Shown: positions 33,556 to 45,927 of the stretch, piece after piece
How the letters are laid out: each line of letters begins with the position of its first letter
How positions within the stretch are numbered: position 1 is the stretch's first letter
Assembly (NCBI GenBank): GCA_963556145.1
Contig: OY744469.1
Coordinates: forward strand, 868,001 to 932,000
DNA from: Hygrocybe punicea
Lineage: Eukaryota > Basidiomycota > Agaricomycetes > Agaricales > Hygrophoraceae
Reading direction: 5' to 3'
DNA: 64,000 bases
The notes under the pieces: generated by a model
What the model was told of the DNA's origin: nothing
The model's database searches: none
Seen by the model: the letters and a program-made list of their open reading frames with translations, nothing else
Program-made: the position numbers and the translations under genes

Positions 33556-34505
33556 TGGCTATTATATCTCTGGCACTGGCCAATCCATGGCCCACAACCA
33601 GCCAAAGACCCATTAGGAATAGCCAACCCATGTGCCATGACCAGCCAATGTATTCTGAGTGTTGGCCAATGCATATCATGTTGACAGCTGATGTAATTAG
33701 AGCTGTGGCCATCCCAATGTAACTGGAGCTTTGGCCAACCCAGGTGCTATGGCCATGTCATATAACCAAAGCTTTGGCCAACCCATGTTCCATGGCTACA
33801 CCCAGTACAGTCAGCTAATCCATGTCTCATGGCCAGCCGATAAATACACAGAGGTCAGCCAATCCATGTTCCATGGCCAGCTGAAATACCCAGCCTGGTT
33901 GGCCAATCCACCTTTCATGGCTGGCTGAAATACCCAGGGCAGTTGGCCAATCCATGTTCCATGGCCAGCCAAAATACCCAGACCGGTTGGCCAATCCATC
34001 TCCCATGGCCAGCCAAAATACCCAGACTGGTCGGCCAATCCATGTTCCATGGCCAGCCGAAATACCCAGACTGGTCAGCTAATCCATGTTCCGTGGTCAG
34101 CCGAAATACCCAGACCGGTTGGCCAATCCATGTTCCATGGCCAGCCGAAATACCCAGACCTGTTGGCCAATCCATCTCCCATGGCCAGCCAAACTACCAG
34201 GACCGGTCGGCCAATCCAAGTTCCATGGCCAGCCAAAATACCCAGGGCCATTGGCCAACCCATGATCCATGGCCAGCCAAACTCCCAAGACCGGTCGGCC
34301 AATCCAAATTCCATGGCCAGCCAAAATACCCAGGGCAGTCGGCCAATCCATGTTCCATGGCTAGCCAATATATCCCTCTGCTTCGGCCAACCCATGCCTC
34401 TCGGAACATGGAACCCTCAGCCAAGCCATTTGCCCTGGAGAAAGATATTGGTCGGCCAAGATTAGCTGGCCCACTTGGAGTGGGAATTGTCCATCTTGGC
34501 TGACC
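33556..34505. repeat. Minisatellite, 44-bp unit around GGCCAATCCATGTTCCATGG
   Basis: About ten regular units occupy 33,940-34,400; degenerate and longer units lie upstream from 33,556. Each unit contains the near-palindrome CCATGGCCAGCC. Because 44 is not a multiple of three, each frame cycles through the same three peptides, which produces long open frames on both strands. These are not evidence of a gene. Confidence 0.85.
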
Positions 34506-35239
34506 CATGTATCATGGGAAAGATATGCTGAAAGGGCTCCCTATAGCTATTGAACATTTATTGAAGGAGGCCCTAGCCACGATAAATACCCTCTAGTTAG
34601 AGGTGTCACCCAGACAGGATGTAACCTCTAATTAGAGGGGTTTGGTGGGCTTCACAGGTGCAATAATCATCAAAACCACCAAAACCAGGTAAAAATGGGA
34701 CCTGAGGTCAATGGTGGTGTAGAATTCGCATGGTAGCACCCTTGTAGTCATCAAGTCAATGTTTTGGAAGTGAGAAGAGGGACATTGTTAATATGTTATG
34801 AGGTAGAATGATTGATCATATCTCAGTCAGTTCTCAACTGTTTTGGATGATCCCAGGCTTGTTTGAAAGCTTGTGGATATGAGGATCTGTAGCCATACCT
34901 GTACCAATACCCATACCCATACATACCCATGACCAAACACCTGCAGGGTCCCTGTACCCCTGCAGTTCACTAGTGAAACCCATATTCTAGAAACTCACAC
35001 ATTGCCTGTGCTGTTCACTACTGAAAATCCAAGGAAATGTAAATCATGGTCATGATAATAGATAAATGTATGATTCCTTGAATTTATTTCATAAATTTTC
35101 ATTACTTCCTATTAATAAATAATTTTTATGCAATTTTCTGGCTGATAGGTATGTACTTTCCCTTTATGTACATATATACTTCCCTTTTTGGACACAAATA
35201 AATAAATACTTTGTTAATTAATTAATATTGTTATTGTTA
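34506..35239. other. No gene recognised; short CCATAC repeats near 34,900
   Basis: Non-coding appearance, AT-rich towards 35,240. Confidence 0.4.
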
Positions 35240-35281
35240 TTGTGCATTAATGTGCATTGATGCGCATTGATGCACATTGAT

Positions 35282-36256
35282 ATGGCGTTTCACATGTACT
35301 TTTATTATTCTGCAGGTTGCATAATTTCGCGCAACTTCTGCAAGCTTGAGGCTGGTTGCGCCAGCTGTAATTCCTGTAGTCTAAGTAGCTAGTTGTCACA
35401 AAAATATATTACCCTTCCCTTCATGCTGCTCAATGAGCTCCCCTGTTGTCCACCCAGTGTAGCTCGTGCTACACATGATCACCCAGTCTCCCACCGCCAA
35501 CTTAGCAACCTCGGAAATACAGATTCATGTCAAATGACATGGCCGGCATGGTTCTGAGGTGGATTGGTGGGCAGTGGGGTAGTAAGGTAGCTGTGGACAT
35601 CTATCCATCAGTTTCCTTGTCCAATCACTTACCATCCGTGGTTGATAAGGTGGCTGTGAGAGCCATGGGTTCTTTATGATCAAGCATGCACACACCTGGA
35701 ATGAGGTTCCGGTGGGAGGAAGGGTAAGGAGGCGACATACATTGACATGGCGGTAACTGTCACTTGGGCTGTGACACAGTAATGCGTGATTTCCTGATTG
35801 GTCTGTTCTGAGTTTGAAAGGCAACCAAAAATTTGCAGCATGGCCACCGTATTGACGAGGACAAGCATGACACTGACCTTTCCAACAATGACACTACATC
35901 GAAGATGAGGGTCGAGGGATAATAGCAATTGCCTGATAACAATACACAACAAGCCCAGGCCACTGCCCCACCAATCCACCTCGGAACCATGCTGGCCATG
36001 TCATTTGACATGAATCTGTATTTCCGAGGTTGCTAAGTTGGCGGTGGGAGACTGGGTGATCATGTGTGGCACGAGCTACACTGGGTGGACAACAGGGGAG
36101 CTCATTGAGCAGCATGAATGGAATGGTAATATATTTTTGTGACAACTAGCTATTTAGACTACAGGCATTACAGCTGGCGCAACCAGCCTCAAGCTTGCGG
36201 AAGTTGCACGAAGTTGCGCAACCTGCGGAATAATAAAAGTACATGTGAAACGCCAT
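35282..36256. mobile_element. 975-bp foldback DNA element with 8-bp target duplication
   Basis: The ends are ATGGCGTTTCACATGTAC and complement; inverted arms of about 300 bp (35,282-35,580 and 35,960-36,256) pair well. Direct copies of ACATTGAT flank it (35,274-35,281 and 36,257-36,264). It is inserted in the GCATTGATGC subterminal repeats of the larger element. No coding capacity is recognised in the central 380 bp. Confidence 0.75.
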
Positions 36257-36292
36257 ACATTGATGCACATTGATGCGCATTATTGTGTTTTG

Positions 36293-36514
36293 CACGTGAC
36301 TTGGCAAACACCATTTTTGGATATTGTTTCAAGACATACACTTTGAACTGCTATATCTCACTGAAATCTTCATATTTTGGCCTGAAATTTTGGCTGTGGG
36401 CAGCTGAGTACTGTATTTAGGTGCACCGAATTTTACAGCATTTAATTTGAAGTTTTTGAAAACTCAAATTTTGGAGGCTTGGTCCTGTCTTCGGATGGTT
36501 CAGGAGGCCCCAAA
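36293..36514 (+). repeat. Left end repeat of the putative host element
   Basis: Inverted counterpart of 63,617-63,833; starts near TTTTGCACGTGACTTGG and ends in GAGGCCCCAAAACAC. Confidence 0.75.
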
Positions 36515-36708
36515 ACACCACCGAAGTGGTTGAAAATGCGTACGTACATTCAAAGACATGTACTCAACATGCTGGCGAGGTTTTGTAATGGGTTTTGTAA
36601 TGTAAGACTCTCTAACTCAGCAAGAGAACACAAACAAGTCATATATTTGGGTAACGATAATGACAACATGATAGACTTCAGTACAGCGCAAAGTATTGTT
36701 GAAAAGAC

Positions 36709-38171
36709 CTATTGAGACGCTCCAGGCATGGCCCCATCATCAGCCAATGCCATCCTGAATACTCCTGCCTTCAACCATTCCACATCCTCCTCGGCAAAAT
36801 GAATGATCAAATCTGCAGTTCCTTTCCCAATGTTGAGCCATTCTGAAAGCTTCTCGACTGTGACACGGTTACCCGTGAGCTGGTTGATGCGATGATAACC
36901 TTCCCGATCAAATTTCACAGCATGCGCACTGAGGTTTTCACCACGGCGTTGAGGATGATTGTCACAGTGCGCAAGCCAGGCAGATATCTCTGGATATTCA
37001 ACGGGCATCATTTGGATGGGTGGTTGCTGCTGTGGGAGTTGGGGGCCGGAGTACAGATGGGCAGGTGGGGCATGATGGTAGCCAGCCGGGGTGTGAGGAT
37101 AGGCCACTTGGGGCTGTGGATACCAAGGCGGATAGTGTGGACTCGGGTAATACCCATGTGGCACCGCACCTGCAGGGGCAGGGGCAGGTGGGGCAGCAGC
37201 TAGGTTCTGTGCTGGATTCCTTGTACGCATGCCATTACTTAAGACATTTAGTTCACCCGGCTTGTTATCTGCAGAGTACTTGTCAGGATTGCTGACCTGC
37301 AAGATGTCAGCTCAAAGATTGAAAATATTAAAGAGCTCACTTACGAGGAGAGTTGCCCACATGTTGAGATTATGTTCCATAATGGGATAACACAGGTTAT
37401 TGACCGGTTCCTTCCAACATAACGCATCCTTGTCAGGAAGGCTGTGTGTTGCACATCGGAAGTGTTCTATAATTGCTAATCACACAGTGGTTCGCTTCTT
37501 GTGAAATATTGTTGCTTCCAACTTCACCCGTTCCTTCTCAATGGCGTTTTGTTTCGCTTTCGTAGCCCCACCAGTTTTCTAGTTAATAGTTAGCATCGGT
37601 GAGAAAAGAATATACAAAATATGTTACCTGGTCAAATGCCTGATCGCCCTTGTTGAAAATCTGGACAGTGACGCTCTTCATTTTGCAGGTTGAGCATTGG
37701 CCATTTTTCAGGATCGGCGGGACTATGAGAGGCCGGAGCTGCTTCACCAAAATGTCAAGATGTTGCTGCGAGGTGAGTTCGAAAGGTAGCGCCTTGGGTT
37801 CGGTGCTGAGGCGGTATTGAGCATGAAGCGAGGTAGGGTAGATATCAAGATTTGCGGCCAGTTGCTGTTGGAGTTGGTCCCAGGCGATCATTGACGATAT
37901 GATGTCGATTGAGCGGTTTCCCTTGAGCTGGTTGACCACTTCCAAGGTGATACTGAACGGCTCTGAGGTTGAGGGTTATATGTTAGTAATACAAAAAAAT
38001 TCTATGGTACTCACCGTTATCCTGATCATCTTCCGACTCGTCATCAATTTCCACAACTGTTGTGATGGGCACCCATTTCTCTTTTGGCCTGGAAGCAGTC
38101 TGTTTAATGACTGGTTTCTGATTCATAGGTTGGGATTCTTCATCTAAGGAATTGAGATCCAGGTCCAGGGC
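36709..38171 (-). pseudogene. Gene E, C-terminal part (element protein with Pro-rich centre)
   Basis: Exons 38171-38015, 37962-37628, 37578-37345 and 37296-36709 join in phase. The piece begins NALDLDLNSLDEESQ, then PKEKWVPITTVVEIDDESED. The next exon has AWDQLQQQLAANLDIYPTSL, YRLSTEPKALPFEL and RPLIVPPIL. A basic exon is followed by LCWKEPVNNLCYPIMEH, and a Pro/Tyr-rich tract precedes a helical C-terminus (EYPEISAWLAHCDNHP; LSEWLNIGKGTADLIIHFAE) of SAM-domain appearance. An in-frame TGA lies at 37,482-37,480. The N-terminal parts are at 48,935-49,071 and 54,335-54,707, displaced by insertions. Uncharacterised; no catalytic motif seen. Confidence 0.55.
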
Positions 38172-38234
38172 ATTCAGCAAGATATTACCAACTGAGATGG
38201 GATGCCTGAAAATGAGATCACCCAACTGACTTGG

Positions 38235-38530
38235 GGATAGCTGAATCAGGCTGAGATATATCCTGGCCCAACTGACATGGTTCAGGCTGATGCTATCAGG
38301 ATATATCCTGACCCAACTGACATGGTTCAGGCTGATGCTATCAGGATATATCCTAACCCAACTGACATGGTCTAGGCTGATTTTCTCAGGATATATCCTG
38401 GCCCAACTGACATGGTCTAGGCTGAGGTTCTCAGGATATATCCTGGTCCAACTGACATGGTTCAGGCTGATTTTCTCAGGATATATCCTGACCCAACTGG
38501 GATGATCTAGGCTGATTTCCCAGGATAACT
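38235..38530 (+). repeat. 45-bp minisatellite, left copy
   Basis: Units of 45 bp around CAGGATATATCCTG...CCAACTGACATGG. Because 45 is a multiple of three, one frame codes a 15-residue repeat (SGYILTQLTWFRLML) for about five units. The unit core is itself a palindrome. The inverted counterpart is at 48,545-48,860. Confidence 0.8.
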
Positions 38531-38844
38531 TCAGGCCCCACTGGGATGGCCTAGGCTGATGTTATCAGCATATCTCCTGCACCCACTATTTTCTAGGCTG
38601 ATGCACCTCCACAAATGCAAAATTTCTGGTGAAGATTATCATTTGGTTTATATAATTAATTCACTATTTATTTTCTGCTATTTACAGATTTATATTCATC
38701 AAAAAAGATAATACCACTGTGTATTCTTCACAAAGTATCATATACTTCAACATACAATTTATAAGTTCCATATTTCATGTTTCTATTCTCATTACATTCA
38801 CAGAATGATAGAACCCCTATTTCTGTTCATCACTTGTAGAGAAA

Positions 38845-39212
38845 TCATTGCTATTTGCAGTTATTTTGGCACATGTAATATAATCACAAATTTATGATGT
38901 TTTCAACATTTCAATTTTAACTCCTTTGGGTTTGGGCAGGATCAGGTGATTAGATAGGCAAAATTGCAGTACATTCTGATTCATAGCTGCTAGTAATACA
39001 AATGAAATAATTTGTTTGATATATACTCAGTTTGGCTTATAAATGACTATATTCAACATGTGGATTTTTATGCATTTGTTATTGCTCTACAAGTGAGCCA
39101 ATCTAATCATCTGATTCTGCTGAAAACTGAAGGAGTTAAATTTTGATGTTTTCAACATCAAAATCTTGTGATTATTTCACATGTGCCAAAATACCTGCAA
39201 ATAGCAATAAAT
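38845..39212. repeat. Inverted repeat (about 120-bp arms)
   Basis: Arms at about 38,845-38,965 and 39,096-39,212 share ATTGCTATTTGCAG, CACATGTGCCAAAATA and ATGTTTTCAACAT phrases in inverted orientation. No coding sequence. Bases 39,213-40,046 show no gene; a 45-bp tandem duplication (CACGTCAAAAATCACATG) lies at about 39,724-39,810. Confidence 0.6.
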
Positions 39213-40172
39213 ATGTATGCCTTGTCATTTCTTTTTTGATGGCCCTCCTCATTTGCCTCTTCTTAATCCATATGCATTTTAGACTCCTTTCTAATTTCTG
39301 ATATTAGTGTTTTTATTGACCATATCCACCAATAATCACTTACAATTTTTCAGCAGATAGAATTTTCTGAAACACTGACTTTACCTCTAGCTGAACTTTT
39401 ATCCATTTTTCATGTGCTGCCTTCCCATGAATTTGAATTCCCCATTCCTTCAATCCCAGTACAAGTAGAACAATTTTAACAAGTCCACCTTTGTACCATT
39501 CTTTTTCCAAAACAATATTAGCAGTTTGTGGTAGGAACATATTTGTTGTAGTGGCCTTGAGAATTCCTCAGTAGCTCAGGCAATTGTTCAGTATATGGTA
39601 GACTAGAGGGTAAGAGTGGGTAAGAGCTTGAATGAACTTCAGAAAGTTGAAACCGAGTTTGTGCAAGATTGCTAGTGTAGTAACTCAGACTTGGAGTAAA
39701 CTCATAAGTGACATGGCTAATTCTCACGTCAAAAATCACATGTTTAAGGTCATGTGATTGGGAATTAGCCACGTCAAAAATCACATGTTTAAGATCATGT
39801 GATTGTTCAGTTTCAATTAAAAACCCCGAAACCTTCGTGTTTGGCCCCCAGTGCTCTTCGACTTCCAGTCCACTCACCCCGGCAGAGAGAGCCGAATTTC
39901 TCTGCTTGATGCCAGGGCATGGAAGTCCTGGTTTGGGTGCAGCCTCTGGATGGTTGTGAGCATTCATTCTAGCCTTGACTGTCACCAGTGGGGAGGGTGG
40001 CCTCTCCACTATTCCTTGGGCATGGGTCTGGGGTTGGTGACTTTAAGAGCTCGTTCGGCTGCTGGGCCTAAGAACAGCATATCCCTTATTCAGCCAGGGC
40101 AATCAGCGGAGTTGATACTGAGCTTGAATGGTACTTAGTATAATGATGCCGGTAAACTTACTATTGATTATC

Positions 40173-41503
40173 ATGGACTCAGAGACCGACGATGACCTTT
40201 TCAACCTTGGGATTGACGACGAACTCACCACCCTTGGGATTATCATCAATGCTGTTAGTAGTGCTGTGTTGCTCTATGCCGAATCTCACTATAACAAAAT
40301 ACCATATCACACTTCCGCCCTTTCTGGCGCTGCATGGGTAGATGAACTGATGAATGGGCACCCTGAACGGATCAGGTGTGAGCTGGGTGTCCATTGTCAC
40401 GTTTTCAAGCACCTCCTCCGGGTGCTGCGAAAGATGGGTTATGGAAATTCGAAGCATGTCACACTAGAAGAGCAACTTGCAATTTTCCTCTATACTTGTG
40501 TTACTGGCCTGACTATTCGACATGTCGGGGAGCGATTCCAGCACTCAAATGACACGATATCTAAGTGAGTCTGTAGAAACTCCTACTCTGCCCTATGATC
40601 ACTAATTAATGAGCTCTTAGGTCCTTTTATCGGATGTTGTGTGCCTTCTCTTCTCCGCCTTTTTACACAAAATATGTCAAGTTACCAAAGCGGTCCGATC
40701 CCATCCCTACTGAAGTTGCCAAAAATCCCAAGTTTTCCCCCTACTTTTCAGACGCATTGGGCGCTATTGATGGCACTCATATCCACTGTTCCCCTTCAGC
40801 TGTGGAGAGACAGTATGCTCGGAATAGGAAGGGATTCCTCTCGCAAAATTGCTTAATGGCATGTACATTCGACCTCCGATTTCTTTACGTTGTGAGTGGG
40901 TGGGAGGGTTGTGCTGCTGATGCGGCTATTTTCAACGATGCATGCTTCAACGACTTCTTTGTCCCAGAGGAAAAATTTTACCTGGCTGATGCGGGATTTG
41001 CACTTTGTGATGATCTCCTGATTCCCTACCATGCTACCCGCTACCACCTTGATGAATGGCGCCGAGGTAATCGTAGGTAATCGGGCTTAAACATTAACCT
41101 ATGAAATATACTGATATACAGCTACAGACCTCAAACGAAGGAAGAATTATTCAATTTACGGCATTCATCTTTACGCAACGCCATTGAGCATATCTTTGGA
41201 ATCATCAAATGTCGCTTCCGCATTCTTATCGTTCCACCGGAGTATAGCATGAAGGTGCAGGCACGGATCCCACCGGCTCTTTGTGCTATACATAACTTCA
41301 TTCGCCGATATGACCCTCAAGAAATTGAGGAGTTATGTAGTGATTCCGACACTTCCAGCTCCGGTTTCATTGGTACATTATCTCAAGGCCTACCAACTCG
41401 AAAAGCTTATTGGAATGCGAGAATGATGCGAGATGAACTTGCTGAGCGGATGTGGAAGGACTATCTTGCATGGCGAGCGGCTGTGAAGAAAGAAATGGCC
41501 TAA
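40173..41503 (+). CDS. Harbinger DDE transposase (HARBI1-like), about 409 aa
   Basis: Exons 40173-40564, 40621-41076 and 41122-41503 join in phase (introns of 56 and 45 bp) into 410 codons including the stop. The start MDSETDDDLF is the first ATG after the terminal repeat that leads into conserved sequence. Helix-turn-helix-like region: LEEQLAIFLYTCVTGLTIRHVGERF. The catalytic DDE residues are likely in ALGAIDGTHIHC (first Asp), WEGCAADAAIFND (second Asp) and LRNAIEHIFGIIKCRF (Glu). The phrase FYLADAGF between them is typical of the family. The gene cuts and pastes the element together with its Myb-like partner. It converges with that partner, the two stops being about 210 bp apart. Confidence 0.9.
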
Positions 41504-41712
41504 ATTGTTGTCTCTTGTAACCCGTACGTGCTGGAATCTTTTATTTCATCATGCATATTTTTTCGCCCACTGTTTTTTTCTCCCCTCTACGTATACTTGT
41601 CCCTACATTTACATTTCTTGAAATCAAACCTGTTCGCGACATGATGGCCAAAACAACATATTGAGGGTATATATAAAAATACAGATAAGTAGTTATGGTA
41701 CACAAAAAAGAG

Positions 41713-42902
41713 TCAGGCTGTGTCCCCCTGCGTGAAATCAGGTAGGCGGCGATGTATTTTCTTCAGCTCCTGTTCAACCCAGCGCTTTCGGAGACTGGCC
41801 CTCTCAATATCAAGAAAATGATTCACCACCTGTACGTCAGATACTACATCCATCATGGCCAGCAAAGTGTCATCATCGAGGTACATCTCCTTCTGCATCT
41901 GACGCCGTGCTTGGCTCTTGATGTCCTCATCGTCCTGCTTGTGAACTCGTTGCTGATTGAACTGGGCCTTCACCTCAGCAGAGTTACGGAGAGTTGTGTT
42001 GAGGGAGGATAATTCCTCCCCAATACGATTCAGGGCAGTAGGGCCTGTCATTCTTGTGCGTTTGCTACTACCAGATGGTTGAATGGAAGATAGTGAAGGT
42101 GAGATAAGGGAGTCAACCGGAGATTTACGTTTTTTGGAGGCACCGGAATGGGATGATTTATGTTGAGTGAAAGCGCCGGAATGGGATGACGGTTTATGTA
42201 TCGTGGGATGGGGTGGTTCAGGTGAGACAGGACGGGAAGAGGGTGGGAGTGCAGGATCACTGTTGAACTCGCCAGCATCTGAGACATCTTTGGCTTGTGA
42301 AGACGAAGAGTCGTTTGAACTTGATAATGCTGGCCTGCCAGCGTTACCTCGATAGACTGTTTTACCCTTTGCCTGGGATGGCATTAGCTGCCACATATCC
42401 TCATAGTACTTCCAGCCCGAGTTACGGAAAGCAGACAATTTGGGATTTTTCTGGAAGATAATAAACGCCGCATACATAGCAAAATGATTATGGAAAAATA
42501 CCTTGATATATTCCTCCCATACCGGCTTTGTATTCTCATCCATGTTGAGACCATGGGCAGGATCCCAGGGTAGCCCAGATTGGTGAGATGCTTTCTCAAC
42601 AACCGTGAACGTCTCTTTAAACTAATTGAGATTGTTAGATAATGTCAAGCAACACAAACTGGTCAAACCTTTTTCCATTTCGACTGGCAAGATGTTACGG
42701 TCTTTGGCAAGCCTTTGAAGGGGTTTTTGGCCAATGCTGCAACTGCACCCTGCCATGTCGCCGGCTTGAAGTTGCCACCATCACCTGCTTCTGCCTGATG
42801 TTCAATGAGGTATCGGAGGAGAGTGGTCTCATCCAGGGAAGACCACTGGGCACAATCACGAGTCTTTGGAGCAGAAACAACAATTTCTGGCATTGAGGGC
42901 AT
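41713..42902 (-). CDS. Harbinger Myb/SANT-like DNA-binding protein, 380 aa
   Basis: Exons 42902-42669 and 42621-41713 join in phase through a 47-bp intron. The N-terminal half shows the Myb/SANT-like pattern of Harbinger partners: LDETTLLRYLIEHQ, FKPATWQGAVAAL, CQSKWKKV, SGLPWD, VWEEYIKVFF, FRNSGWKYYEDM. A Ser/Pro-rich linker with nuclear-localisation-like KKRKSP follows, then a basic helical C-terminus. In known systems this second protein binds subterminal DNA and helps bring the transposase into the nucleus. The start at 42,902 is just inside the right terminal repeat. Confidence 0.85.
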
Positions 42903-44806
42903 TGAAGGGGGAAGGTAATAGGAGTCAGCAACGAGTTGATTATCAGTACCATTCAAGCTCAGTATCAACTCCGCTGATTGCCCTGGCTGAATAAGGGATA
43001 TGCTGTTCTTAGGCCCAGCAGCTGAACAAGCTCTAAAGGTCCTAGTATATGTAGTCATGTAGTTTTAATTTTATTCTAAGCAATCTTATATATTTAAGCT
43101 TATTATAAGGGAACATTCTGATGTTGCTGGCATCAGTCCCACACCAAGTGAGATGGCTACATACCTCACGAAGCCGGCACACGCATCAATTGATGCGGCG
43201 GCGTGTTTTGCGAGGTGTTGATGCCCTACTGGTGGGCTCGTCATTGGGGCCGTGAGGGCCATCGCTGTCATTGTTGGGCCATGTTGGGTGTCAGTGGGGC
43301 CACTGTCATCGTTGGGCGTTGGCTGGGGGCCCTTTACGGCATTGGTGGGGCCATTGCCGTCGTCATTGGGCGTTGGTGGGGCCATCGGCGTTGTTGTTGG
43401 GTGTTGGTGGCCCTATTGGGTGTGGCTTGGGTGTTGTTGGAACCCCAGTCGTCATTGAGGGCCCCTTTGGGTGTTGGTGGGGCTGTCGTTGTCGTCATTG
43501 GGCGTTGGCAGCCCTTTGGCATTGGTGGGGCATTGGTGGCCCTGTTGGGTGTGGCTTGGGCGTTGTTGGGGCCGCCGTCATCGTTGGGGGCCTTTGTGAG
43601 GCCGTCACCGTCGTTGTTGGGCGTTGGCAGCTTTGGGGCGTTGGTGGGGCGTTGGCGGCCCTGTTGGGTGTGGCTTGGGCAGTGTTGAGGCCACCATCTT
43701 CGTTGGGGGTCTTTAGGGCATTAGTGGGGCCGTCGTTGTCATGGTTGGGCGTGGTGGGGCTGTCATCAGCGTTGTTGGGCGTTGGCTGCCCTGTTGGCGT
43801 TGGCGGGGCCATCGTCGTCATCGTTTGGCTGCGTGGTCCTCGTCGTCCCATTCTGCCGTCCCGGTCGTCCTCATTTCCGTCGTCCCCATGCCCGTGCCCG
43901 TGCCCGTGCCTGCTGTCCTCGTCTTCGTTGACCCTGCCCGTTGTCGTGGTTCCCGGTTCCCGTTGTCGTATTCCCCTTTCGCACCGTTGTCGCGTTCGTT
44001 TACCCCGTCGTCCGCATCCCAGTTGTCCTGTGTTGTCCTGTGTCCGCCATCTCCTTGTCGCCCGCATCCGCGTCCACTTGTTGCTGTTGCATTGTTCGTG
44101 TTCATTTGGCACGAGGGTGCGGGAAAAAAACCCTACAGGTGTTTAAATAATCAGTAGAATAAATGAAAAGGATAAATGGAAGACTTACCTGGGGTGCTCT
44201 GGCATCCGCACCCGTTGTCGTGTCGTTGTTGAAAACGACAAGTGTTGTTGAACTCGCGCGCGAGAATTTCAACCGGAATTTGCCGATATCCAAAACGGGG
44301 TCGAGTTGCCATATAGGGAAGAGTGGCTGGATTTTCTTATTATTATTATATATGCTACAACACCTCAATGGCCAGGGCAAGACCCTGAAGAGATGTAGGT
44401 ATGATATACCTACCCTGAGAGGAGTTTTTGTATTTTATTTTATTTTATATTGGGAGATATTCACAATGCATTTTATGCCTCTGCCAAAATTGGACCCTTA
44501 AACACCTAACTTTGCCAGTACACGTCTGAAAAATCCAAATTCAATTCTAGGAGTACTAAGGAAGGTGTACATTGTGTTCCAGACAAGTGCCTGGTAGTTG
44601 GTGTGGCAGGGAATGTGTTGTAGCCAAAATTGATTTGGAGCTTTGCGTACAATCAAAAATCCGTATAAGCAGACACAATCATGAATGGAAGGTGAGTGAC
44701 AAGTTCATCACATTTTGGCTCCAACACATTCCCTGCCACACCAACTACCAGGCACTTGTCTGGAACACAATGTACACCTTCCTTAGTACTCCTAGAATTG
44801 AATTTG

Positions 44807-44906
44807 NNNNNNNNNNNNNNNNNNNNNNNNNNNNNNNNNNNNNNNNNNNNNNNNNNNNNNNNNNNNNNNNNNNNNNNNNNNNNNNNNNNNNNNNNNNNNN
44901 NNNNNN
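44807..44906. other. Assembly gap (about 100 N) in the palindrome arm
   Basis: The opposite arm (about 44,494-44,540) shows that only about 45-50 bases should be here, so the N run is a placeholder. Two long predicted frames across it are artefacts. Confidence 0.9.
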
Positions 44907-45199
44907 ATTTTGGCAGAGGCATAAAATGCATTGTGAATATCTCCCAATATAAAATAAAATAAAATACAAAAACTCCTCTCAGGGTAGGTATATCATACCT
45001 ACATCTCTTCAGGGTCTTGCCCTGGCCATTGAGGTGTTGTAGCATATATAATAATAATAAGAAAATCCAGCCACTCTTCCCTATATGGCAACTCGACCCC
45101 GTTTTGGATATCGGCAAATTCCGGTTGAAATTCTCGCGCGCGAGTTCAACAACACTTGTCGTTTTCAACAACGACATGACAACGGGTGCGGATGCCAGA

Positions 45200-45927
45200 C
45201 TAGTGTATGTGGCAGAACTATTTTCGGTTGATTGTGCCGGCAGAACTGGCAGAACGGCAATTGCCAACAGTGGCAGAATCTGGTGGAACGTTTCCAAGTT
45301 CAAATATCAGCTTTACAGTTGACAAGTCGCGGTGGGGACCAGTCCATTGAGTATTACAAAAAAGAAACACCTTCAGAAGACATGATGTGACGGACATCCC
45401 ATGAATTCGAAGCTGCGTCTTCATCTCCGATGATGCTCACAACCTCTTTGAACGACTCAGGAATAAGGCCTTGATCTACACGTTCCAACTCCTCAAAACT
45501 GTATACCTCACCTTGCAGCACCTCTCTGCCATCCAAACTCTTGTCCAATTCCTTTGATTGGCTCTCCAGTTCCCTGAAAGCTTCATCCAGTTCATCAAGG
45601 GATATCCCTTCTGGACCCTGGAGAAAATTGTCAGGCTCGGAATTTTCGGAAGTAAGAGGAGGTGTTCATGTGAATGTGGCCTCAAGATCGTTGACCAGGT
45701 CAACACTGATGCCGACTTCAGAGCGGGTGTGCATATGGGCATGTTATTGGAAGTCATGCTGATTCTTTTACAAACTCAGTGCATAGAGGTAGACAAAACT
45801 ATATAGAACTTCAATCCGCGAGGTTGTACTTCTGCCGAGTTCTGCCCAGCACCCTTGGGCAATTGCCAGGCAATTGCCGCTTTTGGCAGAATGGTGGCGG
45901 AATGGCAGACTTCTGCCAACAACACTA
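45200..45927. mobile_element. hAT-type MITE inserted in one arm of the palindrome, 8-bp target duplication
   Basis: The ends are TAGTGTATGTGGCAGAAC (preceded by one extra C) and ...CCAACAACACTA. Both ends are rich in GGCAGAA/TTCTGCC motifs. Direct copies of ATGCCAGA flank it (45,192-45,199 and 45,928-45,935). The other palindrome arm has the uninterrupted sequence GGATGCCAGAGCACCCC, an empty site. No transposase is encoded. Confidence 0.85.

Larger units (their letters stand above)
40047..43033. mobile_element. PIF/Harbinger DNA transposon, apparently intact, TAA target duplication
   Basis: The terminal inverted repeats are about 90 bp with two or three mismatches (GAGCTCGTTCGGCTGCTGGG at the left; GAGCTTGTTCAGCTGCTGGG read inward from the right). 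The element is flanked by TAA at 40,044-40,046 and 43,034-43,036. The 2,987-bp element encodes the two convergent genes typical of Harbinger, a DDE transposase and a Myb/SANT-like protein, both without stops or frameshifts. This is the best candidate in the window for a mobile-competent element. Confidence 0.9.

Noticed and set aside
33811..34508. Repetitive proteins on both strands
   Set aside because: Minisatellite with a 44-bp unit; frames cycle and carry no independent signal.
33556..38530. CRISPR-like array
   Set aside because: Units are contiguous tandem repeats without unique spacers, in a eukaryotic context.
39518..40009. 163-codon minus-strand frame with a duplicated SHDLKHVIFDV phrase
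   Set aside because: The duplication is a 45-bp DNA tandem repeat; the frame resembles LTR-like sequence but no border could be shown.
44572..45303. Frames of up to 216 codons containing runs of X
   Set aside because: They cross the N gap and the palindrome and are artefacts.
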